From Laguncularia racemosa (lineage: Eukaryota; Streptophyta; Magnoliopsida; Myrtales; Combretaceae): 64,000 nucleotides of DNA. Positions within the stretch are counted from its first letter, which is position 1. Each line of letters begins with the position of its first letter. The notes beneath the pieces are model-generated. The model made no database searches, was not told where the DNA came from, and saw only the letters and a list, made by a program, of their open reading frames with translations. Positions 43,315 to 55,540 of the stretch are shown here, piece after piece. Made by a program: the position numbers and the translations under genes. The stretch lies in assembly GCA_037954665.1 (NCBI GenBank), contig JBBMOL010000290.1, positions 496,001 through 560,000 on the forward strand, in the 5' to 3' direction.

Positions 43315-45502
43315 CTTCTCCATATTAAATGCCATCTCACCTTTTTTTTATCAATCTTGATATATATTGGCAAAAATATTAGCCATGGAGCTTTACTTGT
43401 TTAAGCCCAATTCACCTTATTGAAATACAATCTTATCCCCCTTTACACCAATAGCAATACAATAAATGTTTTCTTTTCAAAATGAATCAATCAATTGATA
43501 ACTAGTTACATATTGCCTAGTTGCTATTACCCAACGTTAAAATTGAAGGCTAAAAATATTATATATGATCTATATAGCCCTTCTATATGGTTTCAATAAG
43601 AGATTTTATTGAGACTTTAAAATTAACCCAAATTGAAAAATTAGAGTTTCGATTGTGTTTAGTCAATCAAAATATAGAGAGTTAAAGGTCAATAGACCAA
43701 ATTTAAACATGGGTGTTGACTCATGTTAGTCGATGAACTACAAGTTTGATTTTATAAATAAAAATATATTATACAACATATTTAATATATAGCCAATTAA
43801 CATGGATATCTCATTAAAGTGATTATATCAATACTTAAATACCATAGGTAGATGAGGTTACTATTCCCTCTAAAACAAAATACAACTTTTTCAAAATTAA
43901 ACAAGACATTAAAATTACTATCACATGAAAAATTAATACAAAAATATAATGAAGTCGTTATAATGTAATTAATTTCATCATTACTAACATCGATATATTT
44001 CAAATATTAAAAAGCTTCACAAGTGTCTCTACAACTCTTATTGCAAGTACTATTAGCCTTTCTTTATGTCGCAATAATCCTATGTGTTAGATTAAAGTAG
44101 TAATTCTCTCATCTTTATCGAATTCTTAAGATGTTGAAGCAAAAGTTTAGAATGAAGAGGATTCCTTTACTGCCTATTCACTACTTCACTAGATGGAACA
44201 AATCTATATTAGAATTCATAGTCATTAATAATTGAATAAACATGTAATAACCTAGTACTTTGAACAAATCACATTTAAAGAAGTAATACATTTTAAATTA
44301 TTATTTTGCCTTCTCTCTTTCTCTCTTCTCCATACCCTCTCGTCTATACTTTTATATATCTCTCTCTACTCTCTCATCTTCTTCTTGCCAATTCCCACAA
44401 CCCCCTACCCCCACCCCCCAAAATATATATCTTATTTTTCTTAAAATTATCCACCTTTGGCAACACCAACAATGTAAATTTTTTTTTTAAGACAAACACT
44501 ATAAATGCTTCTTTATAGCATTACCCTAAGGAGCACTTCTATAAGATACTTTCTTTGTAAATAAACATTAATCATTAGTGGTATATGGTGGTTTGTTTTA
44601 GTGGGTGGAATTGATCTATGGTTGTCATTGTTGGATTATAGTGGTTTTTTGGAGTGCATTAGTGGGTAAGTACAGTCTGTAGTGGTCATTAATGGTTTGT
44701 GATGGCTCACTAGTGGTGTGTTGGTGGTGGTTTGTGGTCTATAGTGGTTGGTGGTGGTCTATGGTAGTTCTTTAGTCGTGTTTTGTGGTCAATGACAAGC
44801 ATGGAGGGTGACTTGCTAGCAATGAGTGACTGGTTGATAGTAGGTGATGAGCTAGCAGTGGGTTAGTGGTTTGTTAGCCTGTGGTGGTGTGGAAGAAAAG
44901 GGAAGAGGAAAAGGAGGACAATTGAGGAATAATATCAATGAATTGCAATTCATGGATGGGAATAAAGAATTGCAATTTCATGTTTTTAGTAATGGGAATT
45001 CCTCACTAAATTACTATTATGGGCTCAAAATGCGACTAAATACAATAACAACAATTCATTGAAGAATAAGGTTGTGACTAAATAGCAAATACATCTAAGT
45101 GAATGAGTAGTTAATGTTTCATTGATTCAATAGCAATGCCATAAAGTATGGAAATAAGCATGGAAAATTTTATATGAAAATATGTACTACAATCATTTTT
45201 ACTATCACTTTATGTGAAGCTATGTCTTCAACTTGAAATGAATTTTCTACTACCTCATTCACTCAAATTTAGCCACTTTCTTGACCTTCGACAACAATCA
45301 TATCTTTCTTAAATAAAACAAGTGTTCAAGCAAGTCACTACATTAGAGTTTAGGTAGTCGATAATTCATTACTAATTGAGGACATTGAAAACTCAAATAT
45401 AATCAATACAAATAGCTCCTTAGAAAGTGATAAAAAAAAAGTGACTATAGGGCATATTTTTACTAAAAAATTTCCATACACTTTTCAAATTTTTTTATTT
45501 GG
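43315..45502. other. Intergenic stretch without a recognised gene
   Basis: AT-rich DNA. Noted items are a CT-rich run at 44305-44420 and a strongly G/T-skewed stretch at 44577-44893 made of irregular GTGGT units. No coding sequence could be supported. Confidence 0.6.
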
Positions 45503-46288
45503 ATAAATTGCATAGACTTCCCCATAAAACTTTCATAATTATACGGACACCCTAGACTTTTAAAATTAAGCACTTTCCCCCCTCTAACATATGTGGAATT
45601 CACATACTTTGTACACATAAATGCATGCATGGCATAAAAGGTGATGTGGCTTTGCCACATTATAAAAAGTAAAAATGAATAGATGAAAAATTATAAAACA
45701 AGACAAAATGATATTGAAATAGAAAAGGAAAAAAATTTAAAAAAAAAAAACAAATTAAGAAAATAGGTCGGTATATCCTTTTCTTTGATTATACAAGATT
45801 GCAATTCACCATGTATAAGTCTCTTTGTCTAAAGTTTTCTAAGATTCCCTTTATGAAAGTTTTGAAGACACAATTTGGCCATAGTTCATCCATAGCTTGA
45901 GTTGGAAAGCTTTGGTAAAGTACTAATTGTGGAATTGTGAATGCAATATATCCTTACAACACTTTTTCTTGTTTTCTTTTTTTTCTTCACTCATTCATCT
46001 TTTATAATTTTAGTTTTTGAGGAATTTTCTTACAACATTGTTTTAGTAAACAACATTTTTTTTCCTTTTTAATTTTAATCTAATTTCAATTTGTTAAATA
46101 ATTTATCTTCTACTTTTTTTTTCTTTTAACTTTTAACAATGTGGCATCATCATATGAGCTTTTATGCCACTTCTACATCCATATGTGCAAAAAAGAGAGT
46201 GCCACGTATGTAAGAGGGGAGAAAGTGCTTAATTTCATAAGTTTGGGGTCTTTGTGCATTTATAAAAGTATCCAAGAGTCATTTACCC
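45503..46288. mobile_element. MITE with long terminal inverted repeats, about 786 bp
   Basis: The left arm (45503-45662, ending GGCTTTGCCACATT) and the right arm (46139-46288) are imperfect inverted copies of about 150 bases, sharing AAATTAAGCACTTTC, GTGGCATAAAAG and the distal GCCACATT. The flanks TTTTATTTGG (45493-45502) and TTTATTTTGG (46291-46300) could be a decayed 9-10-base duplication. Long TIRs and such a TSD suggest a Mutator-like origin. No transposase. Confidence 0.72.
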
Positions 46289-48952
46289 TTTTTATTTTGG
46301 CCAAAATACTTTAAAAAGTTTAGAAATATTTCATTTTGTCAAAAATGAAATGATCAAATCATTATAAGAATTGTCATCTTTATCTCTCTTTAAATCTTGA
46401 ACTCCATATTCCCCTTCCTTCAAATTACTTGCTTCATTTGTCAAGAATTAAAAAAAGAAGGGACAAAACAAATAGCATAATATAAAAACGTGCTGATGTC
46501 TATTACAATACTAATGCTATGAAGAACTTGTAGAATTTGTTGCTTCATGAAAAACTAATAAATGAGACATTATTTTGGAGAATGGGAAAAAATATCCACA
46601 ATTCTTACTAAATATGTTGTGTACCCACAGCATATATATTTGTGTATTTGTGTTTGTGCAAAAGTACATGTGCATATGCACGTGTGCATGTATGCCTATG
46701 TGCATGCACATAAATGAGTGTCTGTGTGTGTATGCATTTATAGGATTGGAAAAAAATGTCATGTGTTGTGTGTGCGTGTGTGCTTTGTCATTTGCCAATG
46801 TGAAATTCTACATAACTTAGTAATAGAATTGTGTTGATAAGACTCTTTAGCTATGGACCCCCAAAGCCTAATCCAACATTTCTAGACCCCAAGACTAAGC
46901 CCCATTAGCCAAATCTGAGTTTTTAGATCTTAATCAAGCCTTTTGGACAAAAAAGCCCAATCGGCGAAGGATGAACCAAACTCCAATGGATTTGTATAAC
47001 CTAAAGGCATGTGCTTACACCCACTTGCCCAAGCTTAAGGTTAGGTTGAGTACGTTCGACTAGGAACTAGATAAGAAATACAAAGAAGAAGTTGAGTAGA
47101 TAAGAAAAGATCTCGATCAAAAATTCTTTTCCATAAAATTTGGAGCAGGTCTCAAGCCCATAAATCAACTTGCCAAACACGTATTGATCTCATTCCCTAT
47201 AGTAAAACATCCCAATTCTTCCATTCTCATGCATACTTTATATTTCATTATATTCAAAATATTTATATTAACTTAGGTATCAAAATAATCATATTGGAAC
47301 AACTTCTGTAACCTTTCATGTTTAATTTTTCCTATTTTGCAGGTGATTTAACTATCATTAAAAAATCTCAACATAACAAATTGATGTATCTTTTTTTTTT
47401 ATTAAAGCGTTCATAGACTGATCAGTTGGTAGATGGATTGAGAACCAGCTTCTAGATCAATTCCAGTTCTAATACCCATTGCCGAGTCATGGATCCAATC
47501 CAACCCGTGTCCCGCTCTTTTTAGCCAAAGAGATGGTGTGCAAGAACATCCTGAAAAAGGTCGACCACCCTATTAAATGTATGCGTCATATACTACATTA
47601 GCCTTACGAAAGGATCAAAGATCAATCTTGACGTCGAAGTGAAGTCAGATCCTGACTTGTCTGACAAATATTGTCTGATTTGTCGCGTTCTGAACTCTAT
47701 GTTTATGTTATTGAATTGGTCCCTCTCCGACGATTCCTTTCTGTTTCAGGAGAGGTCAAATATATTGGTACAATCTTTAGCAGCATGGTCTTCATTCTTT
47801 TATCTATATTAACATTTTGAATCCATGTATTGCAATTGTTTTTGTTTGTTTTCAGAGTAGATCAAAAGTAAGGGTTTCTCTTTAATCTATCGTCCATTTG
47901 AACATTATAATAAAGTTTTTAGAATAGACCTAGGGCATCCCTTTTGGAAATTTTATTACAGCGTTAAAAATAATAGTCTATGAGAAAGGGAGAAAAATAA
48001 ATAGAATAATGGTACTTCTAATAGAAGAAGTTTACGTGTATGTAGGGTAATGATCTATTTTCAGATTTGGAATAAAATAATGTAAATAAGTGAAAGTTTG
48101 AAAATGGTACTAGCTCTAGAATAATATATAGGGGGACTTAATTTTATAGCACGCATGATGCTCCTCCACAGAAAATCTCCGCTTATGATTTTCAAATAAA
48201 ACGAAAGCACAGGTGTTTTTGACAGTTTGGCGATCCCGTGATTAAATGCAGAATCAGTGTTATTAAATAATTTCCATATCGATTAGGTATGACATATCTC
48301 GAATGGGTGAGACAAGACAGTGGTGCCAAAATATAATTCCCATGTGGCCAGCCCCTTTTGCGGTGTGGCTAATGTTAAATAAACGTTCCCTATCGAAATA
48401 TGTCATGACATAACATGATGATGCGGATGCTAGGTTTTATTTTATATTCGCCAGTATGAAACGCAGTGGCAGCATCGGTGCCCTCATGAAGATAAGAACA
48501 ATGAGTATACAAATACCTTAGGTTTATCACCTCGTGGTATTATACGGTTTGAGATCGTCAAAAATTTCCTTAAAAAATGGATCTCGGTCCCTCTGCTGTC
48601 GTACTGGCACATTTGGGATTGGGGTGACAGGCAGAGAATGTATCTAGCAGACCACACCATTGAATGATAATCTTATGCATATCATCTTAAATATTCATTA
48701 CGCAGCAAGAGCATGATTCAAGCATTTTTCTAATTTGAAACTTCACCGATGGTGATACCAAATGACATTCTCTCCACCATTTTTTAAACTATTCAACTCA
48801 AAGGGACTGTGGTAGCATGGATATGATTATAAAAATAATTAATTAATATCAATCGTTTAGAAAAATTAAAATCAGCACGAAGTTGATTAAATCTGAAAAC
48901 AAAACCCAGGAGAATCTACAGTGTGGCCCTAATTGAACATCCATGTAATTAT
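46289..48952. other. Intergenic stretch without a recognised gene
   Basis: It contains an alternating purine-pyrimidine tract (46635-46790, TGTGCATATGCACGTGTGC and similar), which makes His/Met/Cys-rich open frames on both strands that are not genes. The rest is AT-rich unique-looking DNA. Confidence 0.55.
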
Positions 48953-49890
48953 CTAGAGAGAAGGATTTTTATTTATTAAAAAGGTCTTGGGGAGAAAACC
49001 CCTATCTAACAGCAATAATGGAATCAAAGAATGGGGGAGTGAAGACCCCAATAAAAAAAAAAAACTCAAAACCCTTGCAACCTCAGGATATAATAGAACC
49101 CATTGAGTACATGAATTTTCCTTATGACTTATTGAACAAAAATCAACGCAATCAAAACAATTAGCTAGATATCTAATCTCAACCACAATTGGGTAAATCC
49201 ACCAAACGCAACTTTTGGGATTGCAAATGCTTTAAATCACGACCAAACAGTCTGATTCAACAATCAATGCCTCAGTAGATTCAGCATTTGATGATTTCAA
49301 GAGGATGCAACAGCTGCACCAGTTCGCCTCTATGATTTCTAACGACAAAGCCAAAACCTGCTTGATTCTTTGTTTTTAGAAATGCTCCATCACAATTTAT
49401 TTTTTAGTTTTTCTCTACCTGGCAATCTCCAAACTTCGTTTCTGTTCTACTAGTAGTCTAGAAGTCTTGTAGCATCCTGACTGGTCTTTTGCATTTCGGA
49501 TGCTTGCTTCATCGAAGGATGTTCTGCCACAATTAACTCGATTCTCCTAATTGCATACGTCGGATTAGGTATAGTGGAAATGAAATAGCTTCCACTTCGT
49601 GTTTTCCAGATATGCCATAAGGTAAAACCCACCTTACACATAACGTCATGTCTGTATCTTCCTTCTTTCGATATGCAAAATTATGTTGTTGAAAGAAGCC
49701 ATTCCTCAATTCTGTTAACAGAACAAAACTCAAAATGATACCTAAAATAGCAAACCATACATGGTGAGTCCGTTGACATTGAAAGAAAATGTGCTTCATT
49801 GATTCTTCGAAAATGACATAAATTACGTAAAGCAACATGTTTAAGCGTCCGTTTAAAGAGGTTTTGATGGGAATCAAGTTATAGGACATG
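48953..49890 (-). pseudogene. L1-type LINE relic: zinc-finger and RNase H end
   Basis: Minus-strand frames, right to left: an SLNGRLNMLLYVIYV segment with EESMKHIFFQCQRTHHVWF (zf-RVT; the first Cys pair is lost) at 49740-49860, then LWHIWKTRSG near 49600, a GFGFVVRNHRGE RNase H entry near 49320-49370, and VEIRYLANCFDCVDFCSISHKEN at 49115-49186 as its C-terminal helix region. Several shifts and stops. It is on the opposite strand to the LINE at 23732-25710 and covers a different part. Confidence 0.7.
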
Positions 49891-49965
49891 TTGAATGATC
49901 TCGCTAATTTGACATGGTCTTGGGCTGGATCTCACCATTCAATTGATAAGATTCAACCTACAAAA

Positions 49966-51154
49966 TGAACAAATACATACATATATATATATATATAATG
50001 TGTAAGATATTATGAGGGACAAAGTCGTGAATGGAAGTGTGGGATAAGGGGCAATTTCATTTTTTTTTAGTAGGACTATAAATATGAAACTAACCTAGGA
50101 TTCCTTTCTTTTCTATACATATTCACAATAGCCACTTAGAGACATAAAAAGAGAGAAAGGGAAAGAGAACATCTTCAAGAAAACATAGAGCAATCAGAGG
50201 AGGTAGCGCAGCAAAGCAAAAAGGTATGGTTTTATCATCTCAATATGTATTTTATTAAGAGGAGACTCATTCACGAAATCCATTTGGTGGTTCATAGACA
50301 TCAAACTCAAGGATAGATTGAATAAGCATGAGAGTAATTGGATTGGGAGTTTCAAGAGAAATTCATATCATGTAAGAGATTCTAATTTGTGTTTTTGTGA
50401 TTAAATTAAGCTTTGGATTAGAAAATTAGGAGATTGAACGAATTAAGGATAGAAAGATTAGGGTTCCAATGACATACTGAGGGATACACAACCATCCAAC
50501 ACGGTCGTGTTGCTCTTGTGTTGAAATTACAAAGTGTACCGAGAGATACACGACCAATCAACACAATCGTGTTGCCCCCGTGTTAAAATAAAAAGAACAC
50601 GACCTCCCAACATAGTCATGTTTCGACCATTTTAAGTCTAAACGTCATGCCGAGAGATATATGGCCTCCCAACACCATCATATTTCGATCGTGTTGAATT
50701 AAGAGAAACACGGCCTTTCAACATGACTGTTTTCCAACCATGTTGAAGCTAAATCTTACCGAAAGATATACGACTCCTAACACGATCGTGTACTAGAGTA
50801 TGATGAAAATGGAAACTTGGTAGGACATTACATGGATGAGATGAGAAGAGAACACTATTACTATGTGGAGGAAGAGTGACAAGAATTTTGAATATTGTAA
50901 ATTGATGTTTTAACATTAAATTGGAATTATGGAGATAGATTGTAGTTTGAGACTTTGTGGTTATTAAATAATGAAATATGTAATGACTCATCGATGAGTC
51001 ATTCATTTGATTATTGTTATAGTAGTATGATGAATGATATATATATATATATATGAGTAGGTTTGAAGTATGATGGAGTTTTAGAGCCTTCACGTATCGC
51101 TTGGTAGTAGTGACACGTGGTGGGTTGTGATGCTTCAGGTTCTAGGGCATTACA
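49966..51154 (+). repeat. 5' LTR of T2 with 826-bp internal deletion
   Basis: It matches the 3' LTR from ATGTGTAAGATATTATGAG onwards. TATAAATA at 50077-50084. At 50792-50796 (ACTAG) the sequence jumps from the equivalent of 56864 to that of 57691. It ends GGGCATTACA. The first bases (TGAACAAATACATAC) fit TGTAATACACAA of the other copy poorly, so the left end is uncertain. Confidence 0.8.
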
Positions 51155-51161
51155 ACTTAAG

Positions 51162-51174
51162 TGGTATCAAAGCT
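51162..51174 (+). other. Primer-binding site of T2
   Basis: TGGTATCAAAGCT, eight bases after the LTR end; tRNA-Met type. Confidence 0.88.
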
Positions 51175-51544
51175 TTAGGTTAATGATCCATAGGAGCATA
51201 GGTTGATGATCCTTAAAAGCTTAGGTTTTGATCAAAAGAAAATAAGTAAGTAGTTTCAGAGCACTAAGTTTTGATGCTCTTTAGAATTTAAGATGTGATC
51301 AAGTAAAGATTTAGTTGATGCCTTCTAGAATTGACTAATGAAGAGAGTGGGCAAATTAAGGGATAACAATTATGTTATGTTAATCCTAATATTCTATACG
51401 AATGTATTTTGTTGAATATTCCTGCTTAATTTTGTATAGGAATATACCTATATTTGAGCTTGAGTATACATAGATGTATACTGTCACTAACTCCCCTTAT
51501 AAATTCTAACATTGGAATCATTCTACTGTCTCAATTTACACAAA

Positions 51545-52800
51545 ATGCCTCCAAGAAGAAATATCAGGCGAGGTTCATCTAGTGCTAGATAGGATAGAAA
51601 TGCCCTAGAAGATAGGTACCCTCAAAGATTACCTCAGTAGGAAAACCTAGAGCAAGCTAATGTCACTGTTGCTCAACTGCTAGAGACTGTAAATGCTCTA
51701 GTAGGAATGTTAACACAACAACAACAGTAGGCTATGAGACCTATCAAGCCTGTAGAGGAACCTTATGGGCTAAACAAATTTGTAAGACTAGCCAAGGAGT
51801 TCCAACCAAAGGTTGATGATCCAATAGAGGTTGAATGTTGGATCACCGAGATTGAGAGGACCTTTGAAGCCTTCATAGTCCCAGAAGATAGAAAAGTGAG
51901 GTATGCTGCCTATATGTTAAAGGGAGCAACTGCATATTGGTGGAATAGTATGTCCAGATTAACGGGAACTCCTGACCAACAGCAAAGGTTTAAGAAACTC
52001 TTTTATGAGAAGTACCTCCCCAACGGAATTAAGGAAAAAATGGAGGCGGATTATTATAACTACCAGTATGGTAGTAAATCTATTGAGGCATATGAAGCGG
52101 AGCTAGACCGCTTAAGCAAATTCTTGCCAGAGGTGATGAAAGGAGATGATACCTCCCGAGCTAGAAGATTCTTGAAGGGACTAGAGCTTACTCTACAACA
52201 TGAAGTGGGGGCTTTTCAATCAACTGCTTATACAGGAGTAGTTGACAAAGCCAAATATTTGGAGCAGAGAAAAAAGAGAAAAGAGGAATAAGTATCCTGT
52301 AGAACAGGATCAGTTCTGGGAAAAAGGCATGTTTCCAACATACCTTATGTAGATAAAGGGAAGAGGCCAGTGGTATATCCAACCAAACCTATGGCTTATG
52401 CACCTAGACCTCTTCAAACGAGGTCTACACCACTAGCAAGCAGGTCAAGGTGTGAGATATCCTAAATGTTTAGGACCGCATGATCTGCACCAATGTGATT
52501 AGCCAGAAGAGGCTTGCTTCTCTTGTGGCAAAACAGGACATACCAACAAGAACTATACTAAAAGGATCGTCCCCTAGACTTTTTGCTATACTTGTAAGTA
52601 GAGAGGACACAGATCATTTGAGTGTGGTGCTCGGTACACTCAAACAACTGCACCCCCATAAGCCCCACAACCTATAAGGACTGCACTTAGAGGACCACTA
52701 GGCAAAAATCAAAACGTGGGACTAAGACAGAGGGCACATGGTAGAGTGTTCACATTACAATAATAGCAACAACAACAAAATGCCCATGATCACGATACCA
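51545..52800 (+). pseudogene. Gag of T2 with two zinc knuckles
   Basis: The ATG at 51545 (MPPRRNIRRGSSSAR) starts the frame; TAG at about 51590, 51639 and 51728 break the first 60 codons. The core is open at 51734-52291: FVRLAKEFQPKVDDPIEVE, WITEIERTFEAFIVPED, ATAYWWNSMSRLTG, KEKMEADYYNYQYGSKSI, RARRFLKGLELTLQHEVGA. Downstream, in broken frames, CFSCGKTGHTNKNY has lost its last Cys to Tyr and CYTCK-stop-RGHRSFEC keeps its four ligands around a stop. The content is normal for Tekay/Del gag, and the gene is inactive. Confidence 0.88.
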
Positions 52801-53173
52801 AAGCAGGTACACTACTCATAAACTCGAACACTGCCTATGTACTATTTGACATAGGTGCAACACATTCTTGTATATCATCTATATTTATGAATGTATGTGG
52901 ATTAAAACCTATTGTATTAAAGAATACTATGATTGTAAATACTCCATTTAGAGTGGGGGGGCTGAATTAGATCAAATGTGTAAAGATATAGAGATTGTAA
53001 TACATGGCAAGAAAATGCCAGTTGAATTGTTTATATTAGAGATGATGAAGTTTGATTTAATTTTAGGGGTGAATTGGTTTTATAAGTATCATGCCACTAT
53101 AGATTGTCACGATCTAGTGGTTAAGTTTAATTTTCCTGATGAGGAGCAAATTGTATACAAGTTAGACCCATAA
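52801..53173 (+). pseudogene. Protease of T2
   Basis: The active-site strand reads LFDIGATHSCISS at about 52848-52885 where this family has DSGATHS, so Ser is Ile. A run of seven Gs at about 52956-52962 shifts the frame. The C-terminal part is open at 52976-53173 (KKMPVELFILEMMKFDLILG, then NWFYKYHATIDC). It is followed by a TAA and the RT region. Confidence 0.82.
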
Positions 53174-53760
53174 AGGCCTGTGACTCTTCCAACATATAAG
53201 CTATGGAATAAAGGAAGATTGTCATCCTTATCAGTAGAGACGGGACTAGTTAAAGAATGGAGAATCGTGTAAGTAGTGAAGGAGTATACAGATTTTTTTC
53301 CCGAGAACTTGTCAAGTTTACCACCATCTAGAGAGATAGAGTTTTGTATTGATCTTGTACCGAAAACGGCACCCATATCCAAAGAACCATATAGAATGGC
53401 ACCTATTGAACTATCTAAACTAAAGACTCAACTGCAAGAGCTTTAGGATAGTGGGTTTATAAGACCAAGTGTCTCACCATGGGGTGCTCCAGTACTATTT
53501 GTCAAGAAGAAGGATGGGAGTATGAGGCTGTGTATTGATTATAGGGAACTAAACCGAGTCACAATAAAAAACAAATACCCTCTCCATAGGATTGATGATC
53601 TATTTGATCAATTACAAGGAGCTCAAGTCTTCTCCAAAATTGACTTGAGAATGGAATACCATCAGTTAAAAATTAAGGAGGAAGACATACTGGAAAACTA
53701 CTTTCAAGACTCGATATAGGCATTACGAGTTTCGAGTAAGTGCAAATTTTGGTTAGAACA
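53174..53760 (+). pseudogene. Reverse transcriptase of T2, active site deleted
   Basis: The frame contains DFFPENLSSLPPSREIEF, SPWGAPVLFVKKKDGSMRL, CIDYRELNRVTIKNKYPLH and QVFSKIDLRMEYHQLKIKEE. At about 53735 it passes from the YEFRV strand straight to CKFWLEQASFLGHVV, the connection domain. The intervening piece of about 200-250 bases, which in this family holds the MPFGLTNAP and Y/F-x-DD motifs, is absent. RT cannot be functional. A frameshift near 53695 and a TAG at 53445 add to this. Confidence 0.85.
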
Positions 53761-54445
53761 GGCATCCTTCTTAGGACATGTGGTGAATAAGAATGGAATA
53801 TCAGTAGACCCTGAGAAGGTGAAGGCAGTGAGTGATTAGCTAAGACCAAGAACTTTAACGGAAGTAAGGAGTTTTCCGGGATTAGCTAGGTATTACCGGC
53901 GCTTCATAGAAGGATTCTCCCGATTAGTAACTCCATTAACTCAATTGACAAAGAAAAAGGCTAAGTTTGTATGGAGTGAGGAATGTGAGAGCAGCTTCAC
54001 AGCATTGAAAAATAAATTAATAACAGCTCCAGTGTTGGCTCTATTGAAGACGAGAGAAGAATTTGAAGTATTTAGTGATGCATCAAATCAAGGTTTGGGG
54101 TATGTGCTTATGCAAAATGGGAAATTCATTGCATATACTTCCTATCAGCTAAAACAATATGAGAAGAATTACCTCACCCATGATTTGGAATTAGCTGCTA
54201 TGATGTTGGCATTGAAATTATGGAGACACTATCTTTATGGGGAGAAATGTAAAATCTTCATAGACCATAAAAGTTTGAAGTATTTGTTTACTCAGAAGGA
54301 GTTAAATATGAGGCACAGAAGGTGGCTAGAACCGATAAATGATTATGATGTAAAAATTCATTATCACCCAAGAAAAGCAAATGTGGTTGCAGATGCTTTA
54401 AGTAAGAAGAAACACATAAATATTGCAGGATTGATCACGTCTTAG
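53761..54445 (+). pseudogene. RT connection and RNase H of T2
   Basis: LRPRTLTEVRSFPGLARYY and RRFIEGFSRLVTPLTQLTKK (connection) lead into an RNase H frame open at 53945-54445: EFEVFSDASNQGLGYVLMQ, THDLELAAMMLALKLWRHYL, FIDHKSLKYLFTQKELNMR, VVADALSKKKHIN. The acidic residues of the RNase H site are present. It stops at a TAG at 54443, where CAG is likely. Confidence 0.86.
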
Positions 54446-55540
54446 AAGAAGATATTAGAAGATATGGATAAGCCGAAATTAGAAGTAGTGACACGAGAAG
54501 TGGGAAATAGGTTGGCTACACTTAGTATCTAACCTAATCTTCTAGATCAGATTAAAACTACATAAATGGAAGATCTTGAAATTCAGAAGATAAGGAATAA
54601 AGTAGAATAGGAAGAAGCCATGAAATTTGTGTTGAACACCGAAGGAGTAATCAAGTATGGTAACAAATGGTGTGTTCCAAATAACACAGAATTAAAGAGG
54701 AAGATTATGGAGGAAGCCCATTACTTAGGGTATACAGTATACCTAAGAAGCACCAAGATGTACAAGGATCTCAAGAACACTTACTGGTAGAAAAATATGA
54801 AACGAGAGATAACCGAATATGTATCTAGGTGTCTCACCTGTTAAAAAATAAGGATTAAACACCAAAGACCAGCTGGTGAGTTACAACCTCTTCCTGTACC
54901 TAAATGGAACTAGGAACATATAACTATAAATTTTGTCACAGCACTCCCGAAAGCAAGGGAGAAATATGATGTGATTTGGGTGATAGTAGATAGATTAACC
55001 AAGTCCACACATTTCTTGCCAATTAGAGTGGACTACAAACTAGAAAAGTTTGTTCAAATGTATATTAAGGAGATTATCAGGTTAAACGGGATCTCAGCTA
55101 TGATTACATCTGACAGGGATATTCGTTTTGTGAGTAAGCTCTGGAAAAGTCTACATCAAGCTTTGGGAACCAAACTCCAATTTAGTATATCATTTCATCC
55201 TCAGATAGATGGGCAATCTAAAAGAACTATTCAAATTCTAGAAGATTTACTAAGAGCTTATATATTGGATTAAGGGGGTAACTGAAGTGATCATTTTCCT
55301 TTAGTAGAATTTGCTTATAACAACAGTTACCAGACTACTATACAGATGGCTCCTTATGAAGCATTATATGGAAGGAAGTGTAAATCTCCCTTACACTAGG
55401 ATGAAGTGGGAGAAAGACAAGTATTGGGGCCAGAGATAGTACAGGAAATAGTAAACAAGGTTAAAGTCATAAGGCAATGGATCCTATCAACCCAGAGTCA
55501 CCAGAAAAGTTATGTAGACAAGTGGTGACAACCTCTAAAG
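54446..55540 (+). pseudogene. Integrase zinc-finger and core of T2, catalytic residues lost
   Basis: A zinc-binding domain with stops (ending VSRCLTC-stop-KIRIKHQRP near 54815-54860) precedes the core. The first catalytic Asp reads Asn (ITINFVTALP, near 54925-54950), the second Asp is kept (MITSDRDIRFVSKLW), and the Glu reads Lys (DGQSKRTIQILED, near 55210-55245). Both changes are G-to-A. Core helix regions VEFAYNNSYQTTIQMAPYE and LYGRKCKSPL follow, with TAA/TAG stops at 55272 and later. Confidence 0.86.

Noticed and set aside
46517..46820. His/Met/Cys-rich open frames on both strands
   Set aside because: They are translations of an alternating TG/CA-type tract; both strands are open at once, as expected of a simple repeat.
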